This document shows, piece by piece, positions 30,540-43,114 of a stretch of 64,000 bases of DNA. The notes under the pieces were generated by a model. It saw only the letters and a program-made list of their open reading frames with translations. It was not told the DNA's origin and did not search any database. This DNA is from Shinisaurus crocodilurus (taxonomy: Eukaryota; Chordata; Lepidosauria; Squamata; Shinisauridae). Made by a program: the position numbers and the translations under genes. Location: NCBI GenBank assembly GCA_021292165.1, contig CM037880.1, positions 207,974,255 to 208,038,254 of the forward strand, read 5' to 3'. Position 1 is the stretch's first letter; every line of letters begins with the position of its first letter.

Positions 30540-32800
30540 ATAGATTTATATACCACTAAGCATATCCAAAATTATTTATAAATCATGGGCCTGCATGCTC
30601 TGTCTTTGTGCTGCTCCTTCACTCTTCCCTTCTCTGCACATTGTTATTAAAGATATTGAGTTAGAAAACCATGGTTTCCCATTATGTCCAAAGCAGTTTT
30701 GGATCCTGTGGTTTCAGATCCTGGTTCGTTCTGATTCTGGCAACCACTGTTTCCTGTTCTTGATGCAACAGTTGTAATTCAGGAAATTCTAGATTCTGGC
30801 ACATGGAGGAGGTAGGACGGAAAGTGTGGCTTGAGGATGCAACATGTGAGAACAAGGCTTTACAAGCTGAGATATGTTATACCCAAATAGGGTCACTGTA
30901 AATCATACTGACAATGTGGATGTATTGTGACCTCAGTAAAATGCCCAGTCATTACGCACAAAACCAAACTGGATTGAATGAGTAGAAAATAATATGGTAT
31001 GAAAACGGGGTCCAAAAATTACTCCAGCTCATGGTGTTTGATTACAGCTATGTTATTTTGTCTGAACTTTTAGATTACCCTATTCTAAAATGTGTCTCCT
31101 TTAAAAATAAGGCATACTAGGCCAGCAAATAACCTCCTGTGAGAGAAACATATTATTCTCTTTCCCTTCTTACGGTTGTATAATTGAATAAAAGCTCTCT
31201 GAACTTTTCTGCAACAAATGAAACTTTTGAGTGGATGGGATAATTTAGTTAACTAAAAGCAGATATATGTTCATTCCAAGATTCAAGCAGAGATGGATAG
31301 GAGTGAAACACAAACAAAGCATCCAGCCTATTTTTGATCCCCAGAGTGTGTTTAAATAGATTAATTTGCAGATCAGATGTTTTGAATTTAATCTAAGCTA
31401 TTCAATGCTGATTTGATTTAAATAAAACATTCTCCAGAGAGATTAACTCATCCCAAGATTGATCTCTATTAGACACATGCTTATGACATGAAAGTAAAGC
31501 CTGAGCTCCAGGAAGTGAAGGGGAGAATGTGCACAGAATAATAACAATGCAGCATTCGACAAATGAAAGAAGCTGGCATGCCGGCCTTTTTATATGCATG
31601 CCTGAGACAGAGTGACTCAAGCATTTGTGTGTGGTGTTCTTCAGTTATTAGCAGAGGAAGTTTATTCTTTAACACTGTTTTCCTATTTAAAACAGTGGCA
31701 GTCTTTTTGTTTCTAGTATATTGCTTCTGAACTACACTGGCAGGCTGATAAATCAGATCACCAACCATACATAATTTATTTCAGTAGGTAACTGGCTGTG
31801 CAGCACAGAATACAAATATGTTTTGAGCACTGTTCTGCACATTGCATACTTGACCAGGTTTTAAACCTATCCAGTGTCTGAAGCATCTCCTCACCCTTTA
31901 TCTGTCTGTCCAGTCAGCTATGCTGTAAGTTCCTGTAATATGAATACACAAACTGTACATCCACGTATATGCTATATTTGGGGGGGGGGGGAGAGAACAA
32001 GGTTAGCGAAGGGAGTGGATGTCAATGCAGTGTTGTGGCCTTGTTGATGCTGTACTATCTGCAGGCAGAAAATATATATGTTGCAATGAGTGTCCAAAAG
32101 TTTGTGAATGTTGACAGTCAGATTAAATGATGAGAATAGGAGATTAATACAGAGTGAATTCTGAGCATCGTATTTAAGTGACTATCAGCATTCATCAGAG
32201 TGTGCTGAAGTATGCTGGAGCTCTCAAACATTCACAAAATTTGTCTGGGATAGTCTGTGTATATGAATAATGGTATCCAATACATTTGGGGCATTGGCTA
32301 TAATATACAGATAACTGAAGTAATTTAAAATTCTTTTCAAAATCAATAAACCTTCACTTCGTTCTAGTAATCCATAAAGAATGTTGTTGTTTTAAAACAG
32401 AGATTATCAAATTATTGGTAGTTGAATGAATAACTTTATTAGCAGTTAGATTAGCTGCAGAAGGCTACAAAATTTCCTACTGAAAGAGATCCATTTATTT
32501 AGTATCACATAGCAAATCCACATCTTGGCTGGCAGACAGGAATAGCTGTACAAGACATGATGAGCATTGGGCTGTCACTCTGACATTACATGGCACAGTA
32601 TCATTACTCTGAAATACGTGACAGAACTTTACTTATTTCGTGGCTCGCAAACCACAAATGGTTTTGTTGATTCCCAACAAGCCATGTTAGTAAACATATT
32701 GTGCACTATATTATGACTTGTTTATATCTCTTCAATATTGCTTCCATTGTTTCTAACCTCTAAAGAAGCTAGGAGACTGGGGTAGGGCAGTGACAGATGG
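30540..32800. other. Gene-free intronic sequence
   Basis: No repeat with recognisable ends and no coding frame with domain features. It contains a G-run at 31980-31992. Confidence 0.45.
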
Positions 32801-32806
32801 AGAAAA

Positions 32807-33887
32807 TCTATATATATAAAAGAAGGTGTCCTGACTGACTGACTGACTCATCAACGCCCAGCTCAAACCGTTTAATCTAGGAACGTGAAATTTTGAAGGG
32901 ACATTGCTTTTATGATGTAGACCCCCACTAAGGAAGGATTTTGGGAAATTCCGTCCCTAAAGGGGTGAAAAAGGGGGCAAAATCACCCCACTCTCTTATC
33001 TGCAGTTCTGCAAATTGGCCTCACCTCATAATTGCTGCAGGAGCCAACTTGCTGCAGGAGCCAATAGCAGCAGTTATGCAAATAGCCCATACGACACTTA
33101 GAATGTTCGTATGAATTCCTGCAGGGGCCAATAGGGCTGGGAATGCAAATCTCCCCTAGGCCATTTAGAAAGTTCTCTGAGTGGGTGAAAAGGGAGGGAA
33201 ACTTTTTACATGACGGGGTGAAAAGGGAGGGAAACTTTTTAAATGACTGACTGTTGTGTGTGGGGCATCGTCGCATAGGCTCCATCACGTTTAGATGGAG
33301 CTATCCCAAACTTGGCATGCTCACTCTTCATCACCTGTAGACTCTCAGCATTAACCTGTTTTTTCTTTACAAACAGATATTTCTGTCACAAAAGATTTCT
33401 GCTGCCAGCACCCAGCCTAAACGTTACACTTTCAGTCAGAGACACTGCATCTTTTCCATATATATTTCTTTTGAAAACAATTATACCAAATCCTAAAATC
33501 CACGTGAGCAACAGCTGTTGTGCCTCCAGTAGGTCAGACAGAGACCAGCCGTGCCGGAGTGTGTTTGGGGTGGGGCCAGGCTAAGTGCAGCCTGACCCAG
33601 CTGGGCAGCCTTACCAATCAGCGCCTGCTCAAAAGGCAGGTCCCAAACACACTCAGATGCTGGAAGCAATTGTTTGTTAAGACAGCTACAGCCAGTCGCT
33701 CCTGACATTCCCGACCTCAGACTTCTGTACCTTTGATCCTTGGAACGACCTTGACCACGACTTTGCCTGATCCCAAACTGGTTTATGTTTGCTCTGTTTT
33801 GGACTGATATATTTTAGCTTCGACCCTCGGACTGTGATAATGACTACAGCTTATCTTTGAACTGGATGGATTTACGACAACAGCTAG
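32807..33887 (+). mobile_element. Helitron, non-autonomous, plus strand
   Basis: It starts TCTATATATATAAAAGAAGG after host A (32806) and ends CTAG at 33884-33887 before host T. The 5' part shares CATCAACGCCCAGCTCAAAC and following sequence with the minus-strand copies. The 3' part has ACCAAATCCTAAAATCCACG as in 29333-29390. The terminal hairpin region is broken by a solo LTR (33516-33879). A 30-bp direct duplication (GGGTGAAAAGGGAGGGAAAC) occurs at 33183-33240. Confidence 0.8.
33516..33879. mobile_element. Solo LTR inserted in the Helitron 3' end
   Basis: The 364-bp segment starts TGTTGTGCC and ends TTTACGACA, following the TG...CA rule. ACAGC is present on both sides (33511-33515 and 33880-33884), a 5-bp target duplication. 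Removing it leaves a Helitron 3' end close to that at 29333. No internal retroelement genes remain, and the family (Ty3-type or endogenous retrovirus) cannot be told. Confidence 0.65.
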
Positions 33888-34039
33888 TGTAATATATACA
33901 GACTGAGGCTTCAATGCTGTGCACACAGTTACTTCAGAGTAAGCCTCACTGAACAGAGTGGGACCTACCTCTGCGTAAGAATTCCAAGGATGGCAATGTG
34001 AGAGACCAACAACTGGGGAGCTGACGGTCAAGCTACACC

Positions 34040-34140
34040 AGGCTTCCCCAGCCTGGCACTCTCCAGATGTTCTGGACTACAACTCTTGGCATTCCTGACC
34101 ATTAGCCATGCTGGCTGGGGCTGATGGAAGTTGACATCCA
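34040..34140 (-). repeat. Palindromic hAT-type MITE, partial
   Basis: CTTCCCCAGCCTGGC, CTCCAGATGTTCTGGACTAC and GCTGGCTGGGGCTGATGG belong to the very common reptile palindromic MITE also at 37211-37340 and 40850-40940. Confidence 0.6.
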
Positions 34141-34395
34141 CATTAATTGTGTATGATGTAGCTGAGATCAAGTGATATATACACATGTATGAATTATCCT
34201 CAAGTCTGTGGAGCTGCATACATCACATCTGGAAAGAAACAGATCTTCTAATGCACTGCTGTTTTCACTCAGAGTCAAAGTACACGTTGTTACATTAATT
34301 GCGTATTATGTACCCGTGCTTGACCATTTACTTTAGTGTAGCTGTATGCAGTCTTGATTTGGATCAGGAGTACTGTACACTTAGAGGGGAGGATT

Positions 34396-34605
34396 AAACC
34401 TTCCCCACTCATAAGAACATAACATAAGAAGAGTCTTGTTGATTGAAACCAAATACTTATCTAGTCCAGCATTCTCTTCATACTGTGACCAACCAGCTGC
34501 CTCTGGGAGGCCCACAAGTAGGTCATGAATGCACCATCCTGCTTGTGTTCCCCAACAACTGGTATACGGAGACATACTGCCTCTGATACTGAAGGTAGCA
34601 TATAG
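34396..34605 (-). mobile_element. LINE/SINE 3'-end repeat (3' part of an interrupted copy)
   Basis: The reverse complement reads TAGCTATATGCTACCTTCAG, then GGACTAGATAAG and ends CTTCTTATG. It continues the coding remnant at 35861-36130, from which it is separated by an inserted LINE. Confidence 0.6.
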
Positions 34606-35860
34606 CTATTTATTATTATTTATTTGATTTATACCCCACCTTTCTACCAAAAATGCCACTCAAGGAGGCTTACAAAAACAATTTAAAATAGATCAAAACA
34701 ATAAAACACATTAAAATACAATAAAACATTAGAATTACAGAATAAAAACCTTCATTTAGGCAAGATGCAATCACACCTTGTTGTAAAGAGGTGTTCACCA
34801 CTGTCCTTTCCCACTCAGCCAGTCCCCCCCACATACACATCGGCTGCTCTAATAAGCCAGGAACAGCAAGGGTCCAGCTCACAAGTGGTAGGCCTTACGT
34901 CTCCAAGGATCCTGTCCACATCCTTGGGCTGTACAATTTGAAAAGTATCTATTGTAACTCAACAAGCAGGAGCCAAAGTTACATCCACCAGACCTCATCC
35001 ACTATGACATCCAAGTCGGAACAGATCGTTTTTATCTGCAAAGTGTCGTGCAAATTTGTCACAGTGAGCTATCAAGTGCTCCACTGCTTCTTGCGGCCCA
35101 GAGTGTAACAGTCCTCTGACCATCCAAAAAAGCTCTGCTGGGTGACTCTGAGCAGATGCAATGGTGGTGTAGATGTATGATTTATTTGCCGCCCTCATTG
35201 CCACAGAATAGACTTTCAGATCAATCGGATTCATTCTGAGTCTTCTGCCAACGCCGCTCTGATCAACATCCCACTTGTTTCATTGCCCGCAGCACTCTGG
35301 AAAACGAGAGGGCTCATTTGGCTCCACTCTTTGGGAGAGGATGCTAGGAACAATCATGTCAAATGGCCCAAACCATTTCTCCATTCCAGACATCAACCAG
35401 GACTTCAACAGAATCACCTGCCAAGGTGAGAGGAAAATCCCCAAGAGCCACCAGGAAGCCATCTGGATCCATCAGTCTCCTGGAGCGGACCATCTTAATC
35501 AGCCCCCTGCCCTTGCAGAGGCTCTGAGTCCCAGCAAGTCTAAACCTCACCAGGTAGTAATCTGTCCATGACAACAGAACTATAGAAAGTTCCTCCACCC
35601 CCAGATCACCATCATCCCACCTTACACAGAATACCAGATCCAAAGTGTGCCCTGCTGAATGAGTGGGGCCAGATACTAATTGGGACAAATCCATGAGGGG
35701 CCAGATACTAATTGGGACAAACCCATGGTTGCCATGGAGGCCATGAAGTCTTGAGCCACTCCTGACAAGGTGGCTTCAGTATGTATGTTGAAGTCCTTGA
35801 GCACAACAAGCCATGGAGACTCCAGTACCAACCCTGAGACCACCTTGGGTAACTCAAGAA
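34606..35860 (-). mobile_element. L2-like LINE with internal deletion, nested
   Basis: Minus-strand order is: end of endonuclease (LVSGPTHSAGHTLDLVF, 35694-35359), pre-RT linker (SHPAELFWMVRGLL and KFARHFADKN, 35234-34995), RT start (NTSLQQGVIASCLNEG, near 34800-34730), then directly the AT-rich 3' tail with ATAAATCAAATAAATAATAA. The RT catalytic core is missing. A 32-bp tandem duplication (GGGGCCAGATACTAATTGGG) lies at 35665-35727. Confidence 0.75.
34995..35694 (-). pseudogene. L2-like endonuclease C-terminus and linker, broken
   Basis: Two open pieces (35694-35359 and 35234-34995) carry the final endonuclease motifs and the Ala/His/Glu-rich linker typical of L2-type ORF2. The catalytic SDH position reads TDYYLVRF, a worn form. 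Stops and frameshifts separate the pieces. Confidence 0.7.
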
Positions 35861-36130
35861 AGGAGACTATTGAGCAGTGGAGCAGGCAGCACAGTAGCCA
35901 TTGATAGCCTTTTCCTTAATGAATTTGTCTAATCCCCTTTTAAAGCCATCCAAGTTGGTGGCCATCACATCTTTTGGTAGAAAATTCCATAGTTTAACTA
36001 TTGTATGTGCTCTGTCATTGATCTGACATGATCCCCCAGTTGTGGTTAAGTACAAAGTGGAAGTAGTGCCATCAGTGATTATTTTCCTGATGGTTTGTAG
36101 TCCACCTTTGATGTTGGAGGGGCTCAACAA
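35861..36130 (-). pseudogene. LINE ORF C-terminal remnant (5' part of an interrupted copy)
   Basis: The minus-strand frame includes IVKLWNFLPKDVMATNLDGF and KRGLDKFIKEKA, matching the minus frame at 44209-44406 (LWNSLPQDVVMATN). Such WNSLP..VV blocks close the ORF of CR1/L2-group elements. The nested LINE at 34606-35860 separates it from its own 3' tail. Confidence 0.6.
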
Positions 36131-36782
36131 ATATTTGCCAGAAATATATCACAAATATATGTGCTAGGTTTTTAGTTTCATAACATAATCTGTGTATTAT
36201 TATTTTTGAAGCTGGGCCAAATATTTCCCCCTCTTTCTCAGGACAATTAATCCTCCTAAAGAATGTGGAATAGGTTGCCTTTTTGCAGGGGTGAAATCAA
36301 AGAATTTTCTTGTAGGGGTTTGGTTTACCTTTAAAGACAAAGTGGCTGAGGTTTTGTTGTCTTTCATTTTAATAAGGGGAGGAAGGGGGCAGTTGTTGCT
36401 CTTCAAGCAGTGGCTTACCTGTGCTCAGAAGCGCAGCACCATTCCCTTTGGACTGTGGGACAGAATACTGCATGGGGATGTTTAAATGATGATGTAGCTT
36501 AATTCCCAGGCTGCCCCCTTTTCTTCCAAAAATGTCCCTGGGAATGATGTTGTGTCATAACATAGTGTCATTCCCATCAGACATTCTGTCCCAAATTTAA
36601 AAGTGAACATTGCCAGACTGTGAGTGAAGCCAAGCTGCTGGTTAATCCAGTCTTTGGTACACCTGCCCAAAAGTATAGAACATTGGGGCAAGTAGTAATG
36701 TATTTCATTATACAAGGAGGTATCATATTTCACCAGCAGAGCGTGTTCTGCATGCAGAAAGTTTCAGGTAAAACTAGTAGAA

Positions 36783-37139
36783 CCGGGGTGTTGAACCTCT
36801 TTCAGCCAAGGCCGAATTCAATTTTGGAGAAGCTCTTGGGTGCCACATTCCAGCAGTGGGCAGGGATAAAAGCAAAAGAGGACAGGGCCAAAAATATGAA
36901 AAATGCCAAAAAATACCAGCATATTTTAGCTTAAAGGTCTTACTGCCAATAATTAAGCCTTCGGAGAGGTATTTCAACATTTTAGAATGACGGGAAAAAC
37001 ATGCAAAAGCCAGGAAACCATCGAATGATGGGCACTTGAGGGAAAGGGGTGGGGCCAAGGGGCCAAGAGCACAGCATTCTGGGGAACCCCAGGAGAACCA
37101 AATTTGGCCCACAGGCAGGCCTGAGGTTCAACACTCCTA
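36783..37139. mobile_element. hAT-like element with near-exact 8-bp TSD
   Basis: Inner ends GGTGTTGAACCTC and GAGGTTCAACACTCC are inverted. Flanks are TAGTAGAA (36775-36782) and TAGCAGAA (37140-37147). 357 bp, no transposase. Confidence 0.6.
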
Positions 37140-37210
37140 TAGCAGAAGGTCAAGTAGAAAGAACTAGATAGAGCTGTAGTAAGAAAGAGCATAAGACTAC
37201 ATATAGGAAT

Positions 37211-37340
37211 AGGGAACCTGGCACCCTCCAGAAATTTTGTACTACAACTCTCATAATCCCTGACCATTGGCCACGATGGCTAGGGCTGGTGGGAGTTGTA
37301 GTACACGTGATCTGAGGGGCACCATGTTGACTGTCCCTGA
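37211..37340. mobile_element. Palindromic hAT-type MITE
   Basis: GGGAACCTGGCACCCTCCAG and ACTACAACTCTCATAATCCC on the left are answered by GGGAGTTGTAGT and a worn GGGGCACCATG...CCCTGA on the right, around GACCATTGGCC. Confidence 0.7.
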
Positions 37341-37345
37341 TATAG

Positions 37346-39560
37346 ACTGTTGAATTCTCCCCCCTCTATATAATGTGTTTTATCCCATTCCTTTAAACAA
37401 CCCTAGCTAACTTGTTTCTGAAAACCAAGAGTTTTCAGTATGAAGCTGGGCTCCCTACATAAGCATGGCGTATTGCTAAGAGAAGAGAAGATATAGTAAT
37501 TCCTTCCTGCACATCATCCGGCTGGTTCAATTCAGTTCATGTTCTGATTGGTCACACTCAGTATTTGCTTCTGGCATCTTCCTGTGTAAATGGAAGCATG
37601 GATATCAATTTGTGTACATACATATACATTATGGAGCTATGTCTATGTGTGTTCAAGAACAGAGGGTGTGGAAGTGCATACTATCTCAGCAAATGTATGT
37701 TCCCAGACTTACATTTGCTGATAATTCAGGGGTGGGGCACTACCACAGGAGAATCAGTGCAGTGGGTGGTAAGGAGGGATGCGTTATTCCTCCTGTGCCT
37801 GCTGATTTTCCCTTGCCAATGGCCCTTCTCCCAAGGATGTTTTTTCTCTCAGCCATATTCACTTCTAATTTTGAAACCAAGCTCATAGAAAAAAGGGTCA
37901 GGAAATTTGCAGAAGTAGTAGATGGAAAATATTAAGCATCCCCACCCCACCTATTGATTCCTCTCACCAAATCCTCTCATCCCCGCAGTAATGTTACAAC
38001 ACATAGTTCTGACCTGATGTTATATTAAATAGTTTCTATAAATACAGACTTTTAAACATTCCAAAATAAAAGCCATTGCTGTGCTTCAAACAGTAGTTGG
38101 CACACAGCTAAGGGTGGACTGCCAGTGCATTATGATAAAAGCCAACAGCTTTATAATTTGCTTAGAAGATAAATTGACATGAGAAAAAAGGATAGCTATA
38201 TGATCAGAATAAGCAAAGATTTCACACCAGTAGCCATTGCAAATCCTGTCAGTTTGCATAAGTATTTACAGGGAAATAATCCCACAGAAATCATGAACTG
38301 CAGAGATCAGTTTTTTTTTTGTAATGGATGGTTTAGTTAGAACACTGCCGATATCAGCATGTGCTTAATTAGAACAACAATCTTCACCATAACCCGAAGC
38401 TGTCATGTCTAAAAAGTGATAATGAATAACTGCCTTGATCGGCAGACTTAACTAGACATTAGTCGTGTTAAAAATGAAGCTGCTCTTTTCTGTACTAGCA
38501 GGAAGCCATCATTTAAGGCGCTAAAGATGTTTTGTTTTGCATAAACTAAAATTTAAATTTAATTTTTACACTGCATCTTTTCAATGAGGGTACATGGCTT
38601 AAACATCAGCATATGAATTTGAGACATAAACTTTTTCTATGCCTGTAGAGTTCTTGGGATTTGATTTGAAGGAATTCACTGAATTTCAAGCAAACATTTT
38701 AGCCTGCCAGAATGGGCTAAAGCACTTGGGGCTTTTTGGTTTACAGTGGATATGGTAGAGGTTTATAAAATGAACCAGCAACTTCAGCTTTTTCACCAGC
38801 TGTGGCCTTAAGTAGAGGCAGATCTTTCTTCAGTGACAGGAGTTTTGGTTATGTTCAGGCTAGATTACTGCACTGTGCTCTGTGTGGGGCTCCCATTAAA
38901 GATGGTCCAGAAACTTCAATTATGCATAATGTGCTAGAACACTGTGGAACCTGTGCATTCAGAACATATTACCCTATTCTGCACCAATTACACCGACTGC
39001 TTATTTGTTTCTGGGTCCAATTTAAAGTGCTAGTATTTAGGACTGATCAAAGAGTGTCTTCTCATGTTTTCAGGCACATTCGTGGAGTTGCAGGACGGGG
39101 GGGGGGACTTTCTTCACATTTTTGGATGCCCTGGAGAAATTATAAAGGAAGTCTTTTAGGAATGGGGGACATTCTTCTCCGTTTTTCTTTTTAACTTTTT
39201 TTCTTTCTTGTTTTATTTAAACAGTTCTTGTTGCCACTTTTTTGTTTTTGTTTTTTTAAAGGACTTCCACACTTGTTGTTCTAATAGGATGCTACTATTC
39301 AAAATGGTCCTAGGAGGGGACTTCAAGGTCTTGAACTTTTATTTCAGATGCCTGAGGGCTAAGGTGATGAAGGAAATATGCTCTGCATATGCTCAGAAGC
39401 ATCTTGTCCCATTTCCACAAGGACATACTATATGCTCCAGGGTTGAACAGCTTGCTTGTTTTCTCTCTGAGAGCCCCAGTGAGTTTAGTATACTGTGGAA
39501 TATACGAGAAATTAATTTCAGTTCATTTTTGATTAGGATTTACTCAGTTCGCACCTTTCA
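37346..39560. other. Gene-free intronic sequence
   Basis: AT-rich. No recognisable repeat ends and no frame with domain features; short open frames here are taken as chance. Confidence 0.4.
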
Positions 39561-39879
39561 GACTGAACACAGACTTGGACACAATCCGCAGTCAAAGTCT
39601 TCACATTTCTGAGCTTGCAGTGTGATTTGCAGATCCCCAAAAAATGTGTTCTTCAGCATGCATACATCTGAAAAATGTGCATGAAAAATATGTACTTTTG
39701 AAAAATCCACACAAATACACTTTAATGGATGGGAGAAATATACATACATTTCAAAGATGTGCCCAATTGCTGCATACATTTGGAAAAATATGCCCAAAAA
39801 TACAGATGGATTTTCATGGGGAAAAACAACAACAAATCTTGCAATCTGATATGGAGAACTTTCTGGGCACCACATTTTA

Positions 39880-40195
39880 AGAAGGATGTGGACAAACTGG
39901 AGAGGGTTCAGAGGAGGCAGGAAGGCAACAAAGATGATAAAGGGTCTGGAAACAACGCCCTATGAGGAGAGACTGAAATAACTGGGCACGTTTAGCCTTC
40001 AGAAGAGGAGACTGAGGGGAGATATGATAGCACTTGGAGGTGGTGGGCTCTCCCACTCTGGAGGCATTCAAGGTGCAGCTGGACAGCCATCTGTCAGGGA
40101 TGCTTTGACTTGGGTTCCTGCGTTGCGCAGAGGGTTGGACTCGATGGCCTTATAGGCGCCTTCCAACTCTACTTTTCTATGATTTTCTATGATTT
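39880..40195 (+). mobile_element. CR1 LINE 3' end
   Basis: The segment passes through GGAGAGGGTTCAGAGGAGGC, GGAGACTGAGGGGAGATATGAT, GGTTGGACTCGATGGCC and CTTCCAACTCTA and ends in TTCTATGATT-type octamer repeats, the CR1 terminus. Coding sequence is lost. Confidence 0.9.
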
Positions 40196-40351
40196 CTAAG
40201 TTCTGCTGATTCACACTTCCCTAGTATGCTGACACACACACAAACACACAAACACCATCCAGTGAGCTCATACTCTTTTTATCTCTCTCCCTTTCTGGGT
40301 AAATCATTGGGGTCCCTCCTCTTTCCCTCTCTCCAACTCCACTGCTTCAAA

Positions 40352-40364
40352 TTGCAATCTCTCT

Positions 40365-40404
<40 letters not shown>
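40352..40404. repeat. (TC)n microsatellite
   Basis: An almost pure CT run. Confidence 0.95.
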
Positions 40405-40407
<3 letters not shown>

Positions 40408-41030
40408 AATGCACATTGCCTGAGTCTTTTCTATGAAAATCCCCTAGAGATGAATGTTTCTGAACATGAGTAGAGTGCCCTTCGAGCATATCCAGGAAAA
40501 GGGTCCTGCAAAGCTTTGAACCCCAGCACCTCATACATTACATCAGATTTCTTGGCACCCAGTGCTCCATCCAGAAAAATAAAGCAAGAAAGCCCCATTT
40601 CACTCTAAAACTAAAGCCTCCCCACCGCCAGCACAGGCACTGTAAGCCCTGCAAACAAACACTCCCATCTTCCCCCTGGTTCTCATATCAGATTCTGAAT
40701 GTAGTTGTTTGGGACCCAGGTCATCTGAAGGACCACCTGCATCCATATGATCCAGCCTGAGCTTTAACAGTAACATTTGAGGCACTGTTCTATGGTCCAC
40801 TGCTGAGACCTGTTAGGATGGTGAGTACCAGGAACAGGGCCTTTTTTGTAGCAATCCCCCAATGGCTGTGCTGGCTGTGGATGATGTGAATTGTAGTCCA
40901 ACACATATGGAGGACACCCAAGTTGGGGAAGACTGTCCTATATATTTTGCTTGATTCTCTATCAACCAATCCTCTGTAATCTGTTTTATTGCACATTTCC
41001 CTCGTTTCTACCAAACCGTCACTCCATATA

Positions 41031-41288
41031 CAGTAATACCTTGGATTGCAAGTAACTTGGTCTGAGAGTGTTTTACAAGACAAGCAAAAAATAATAATAA
41101 ATTTTGACTTGATAAACAAGCGACGTCTTGCAAGACAACGTAGGGATGTAACCGCTCGCTTCGAGCAGGCGTAGCGGGCCGAAATCGGCCCTGCTCACGC
41201 CCGCCAGAGACTCGCTTTGATATAAGAGTATTTTGGATTACAAGCACAGTTCCGGAACGAATTATGCTCTCAATCCAAGGTATTACTA
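41031..41288. mobile_element. mariner-type MITE, copy 2
   Basis: CAGTAATACCTTGGATTGC and GCAATCC-type inverse (CAATCCAAGGTATTACTA) are flanked by TA. The interior carries a GC-rich core (GTAACCGCTCGCTTCGAGC) shared with copy 3 but absent from copy 1. Confidence 0.8.
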
Positions 41289-42059
41289 TAGAATCCATAT
41301 TGTGGTTGATGCTAGGAAAACAGACCATCTTCTCACCATGTACTTGCTGGGGAGGTTAGGAAGATTCCCCACATTCCTTGATGGAATCTATTCACCTTTA
41401 AAAAAAAAACAACCAGCAAAGAAGTCTGGTCCTAGGAACTGATAAATTGACCACCAAGAGGGGCTGTTTCCAAGCTGAAAGAAAGGATGCTGGATGCTTA
41501 TGAGCCTTAACCTTGTCCTGGATGTAGCTGCTCTTTAAAGGCAAAAGCTGCTCCTTCATAAATCAGAACCACCCACATCTGTCAGGTTCCACAGTTGAAT
41601 GAACAGAACTTAATGGTAACTGTTCCAGGCTGCTGATGAAATGGTACAATCACAATATTGGGTTAGGGACATTGCTCTTATTCATTGTAAGAAAGGTGAC
41701 ATCTACCACAAGTTGTAAATGCAGCATCTCTGCTTTTCACAAATCTGAAGCTAGACTGATTGATGAGAAAATTGATAAAATGAGGAATTCCCAAGCATCA
41801 ACTTTAAAATTAATGTTAAATATTATTAGAATGTTAAATTGGTCTACCGAGCATTTGAGAACTGCTATGAAAAGCTACTTCAGAAAAGTGTTATAAGATT
41901 TTTCGAGCTAGTATCCATGGACAACAGGGATTTATTTCCTCCTTTTGTTTTCTATTATCTGGTATATTTACCACTTAGATATTGTAGTATAATTGTGTTA
42001 GTCTTCTGTTTACAAATTCAAGAGTTGAGTGTAGCACATATAGACTGTTTAGTTGTTCA

Positions 42060-43110
42060 GATATTTTAATTCATTAGCAAGAGTTTTCGCAGGTTCCAGC
42101 CCACTTCATCAGAAGCTATAAGTGGAACTGGAGGCTTTGAATCTGAAAAGATGGTTAAACAGGTAGATCTGCAGCATGCACTCCATTATCTTAAAGCAAC
42201 AATTACAAACCACAAGGTTCAATCTTTATAATGCGCATAAAAACCATAGTCCCTATTGGGTCCCTGATTAACACAATCAAATTACTTTACCTTCTCTTGT
42301 TCTGCAGTCTCACTTTCCAAGTGAGCTCCTGATTTCAGTTTCTTTAGAACTGTCACCCTGAGGTCCTTGATGGTATGTCCAAGGAGGTTTAAGTGTTCAC
42401 TTACAAGTTTATATGTAGTTTTTATGCTTGATGTCTGATTTGTGCCTGTTTAAACTTTGTCCTGTTTGTGCCTGTTTACATCAGCTTAAAAACTGATGTA
42501 AGTGGCTTTTGGTCACTTGATTCAGCAGATCAAATACACAACATTCAATGATGCACAGATATATTTGCCCTGGATGCGGTGGATAGCCCCAGTGGGTCTA
42601 TCTTGCTCTGAGTCCAGTGATGAGGTTTTGTCCCTAGTCAACAATTGCTTCAGGTTTGGTAGCTGCTATAAGCTAGCATATTAGGTCTCTTAGAGTGGGA
42701 TCATCTTCCGGGATGAGCTCTATATCTCTGATAATGTGTTGTAGTTGCACCCTTATCTGTGAACTATAGGCTGACAACTAAAGGTGTTCTGTTAAGGTTT
42801 TTATCTTGCTGGTATTTACTTCTGGGTGATAATTTAGCCCTAATAATCTCACTATTTACCAGGTTTGGGTGGCATTACCTACTCTGTGTAGGAGTAGGTA
42901 ATGCGAAGATTGATGGTATGATGAAAGGCATTAAAATGATCATGGAAAATTCTTCAATAATTCTTCCCCGTGTGTCCAAATATTAGATATTTTTGTATAC
43001 TAGGTGTCCCAGCATGCTGTGCATTTTCATTATTGGCAATTGTGGCTATCAATTTGATGCAAGTATTAGATGCCCCAGGTTCAGGTCGAAGGAGTCCTGA
43101 TTTGCTTAGA
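42060..43110 (-). pseudogene. Possible Penelope-like element remnant
   Basis: On the minus strand, 42400-42280 reads KLVSEHLNLLGHTIKDLRVT and VLKKLKSG. This has the feel of the His-Phe/Leu-Asn...GH(S/T)..D spacing in the GIY-YIG end of Penelope-like proteins. CTGATGAAGTGGGCTGGAAC (minus, near 42110) resembles the untranslated tails of such repeats. No RT motif was found, so the assignment is tentative. Confidence 0.35.
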
Positions 43111-43114
43111 ACAG

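Noticed and set aside
40226..40423. Open frame ending in Ser-Leu repeats
   Set aside because: Encoded by the (TC)n microsatellite.
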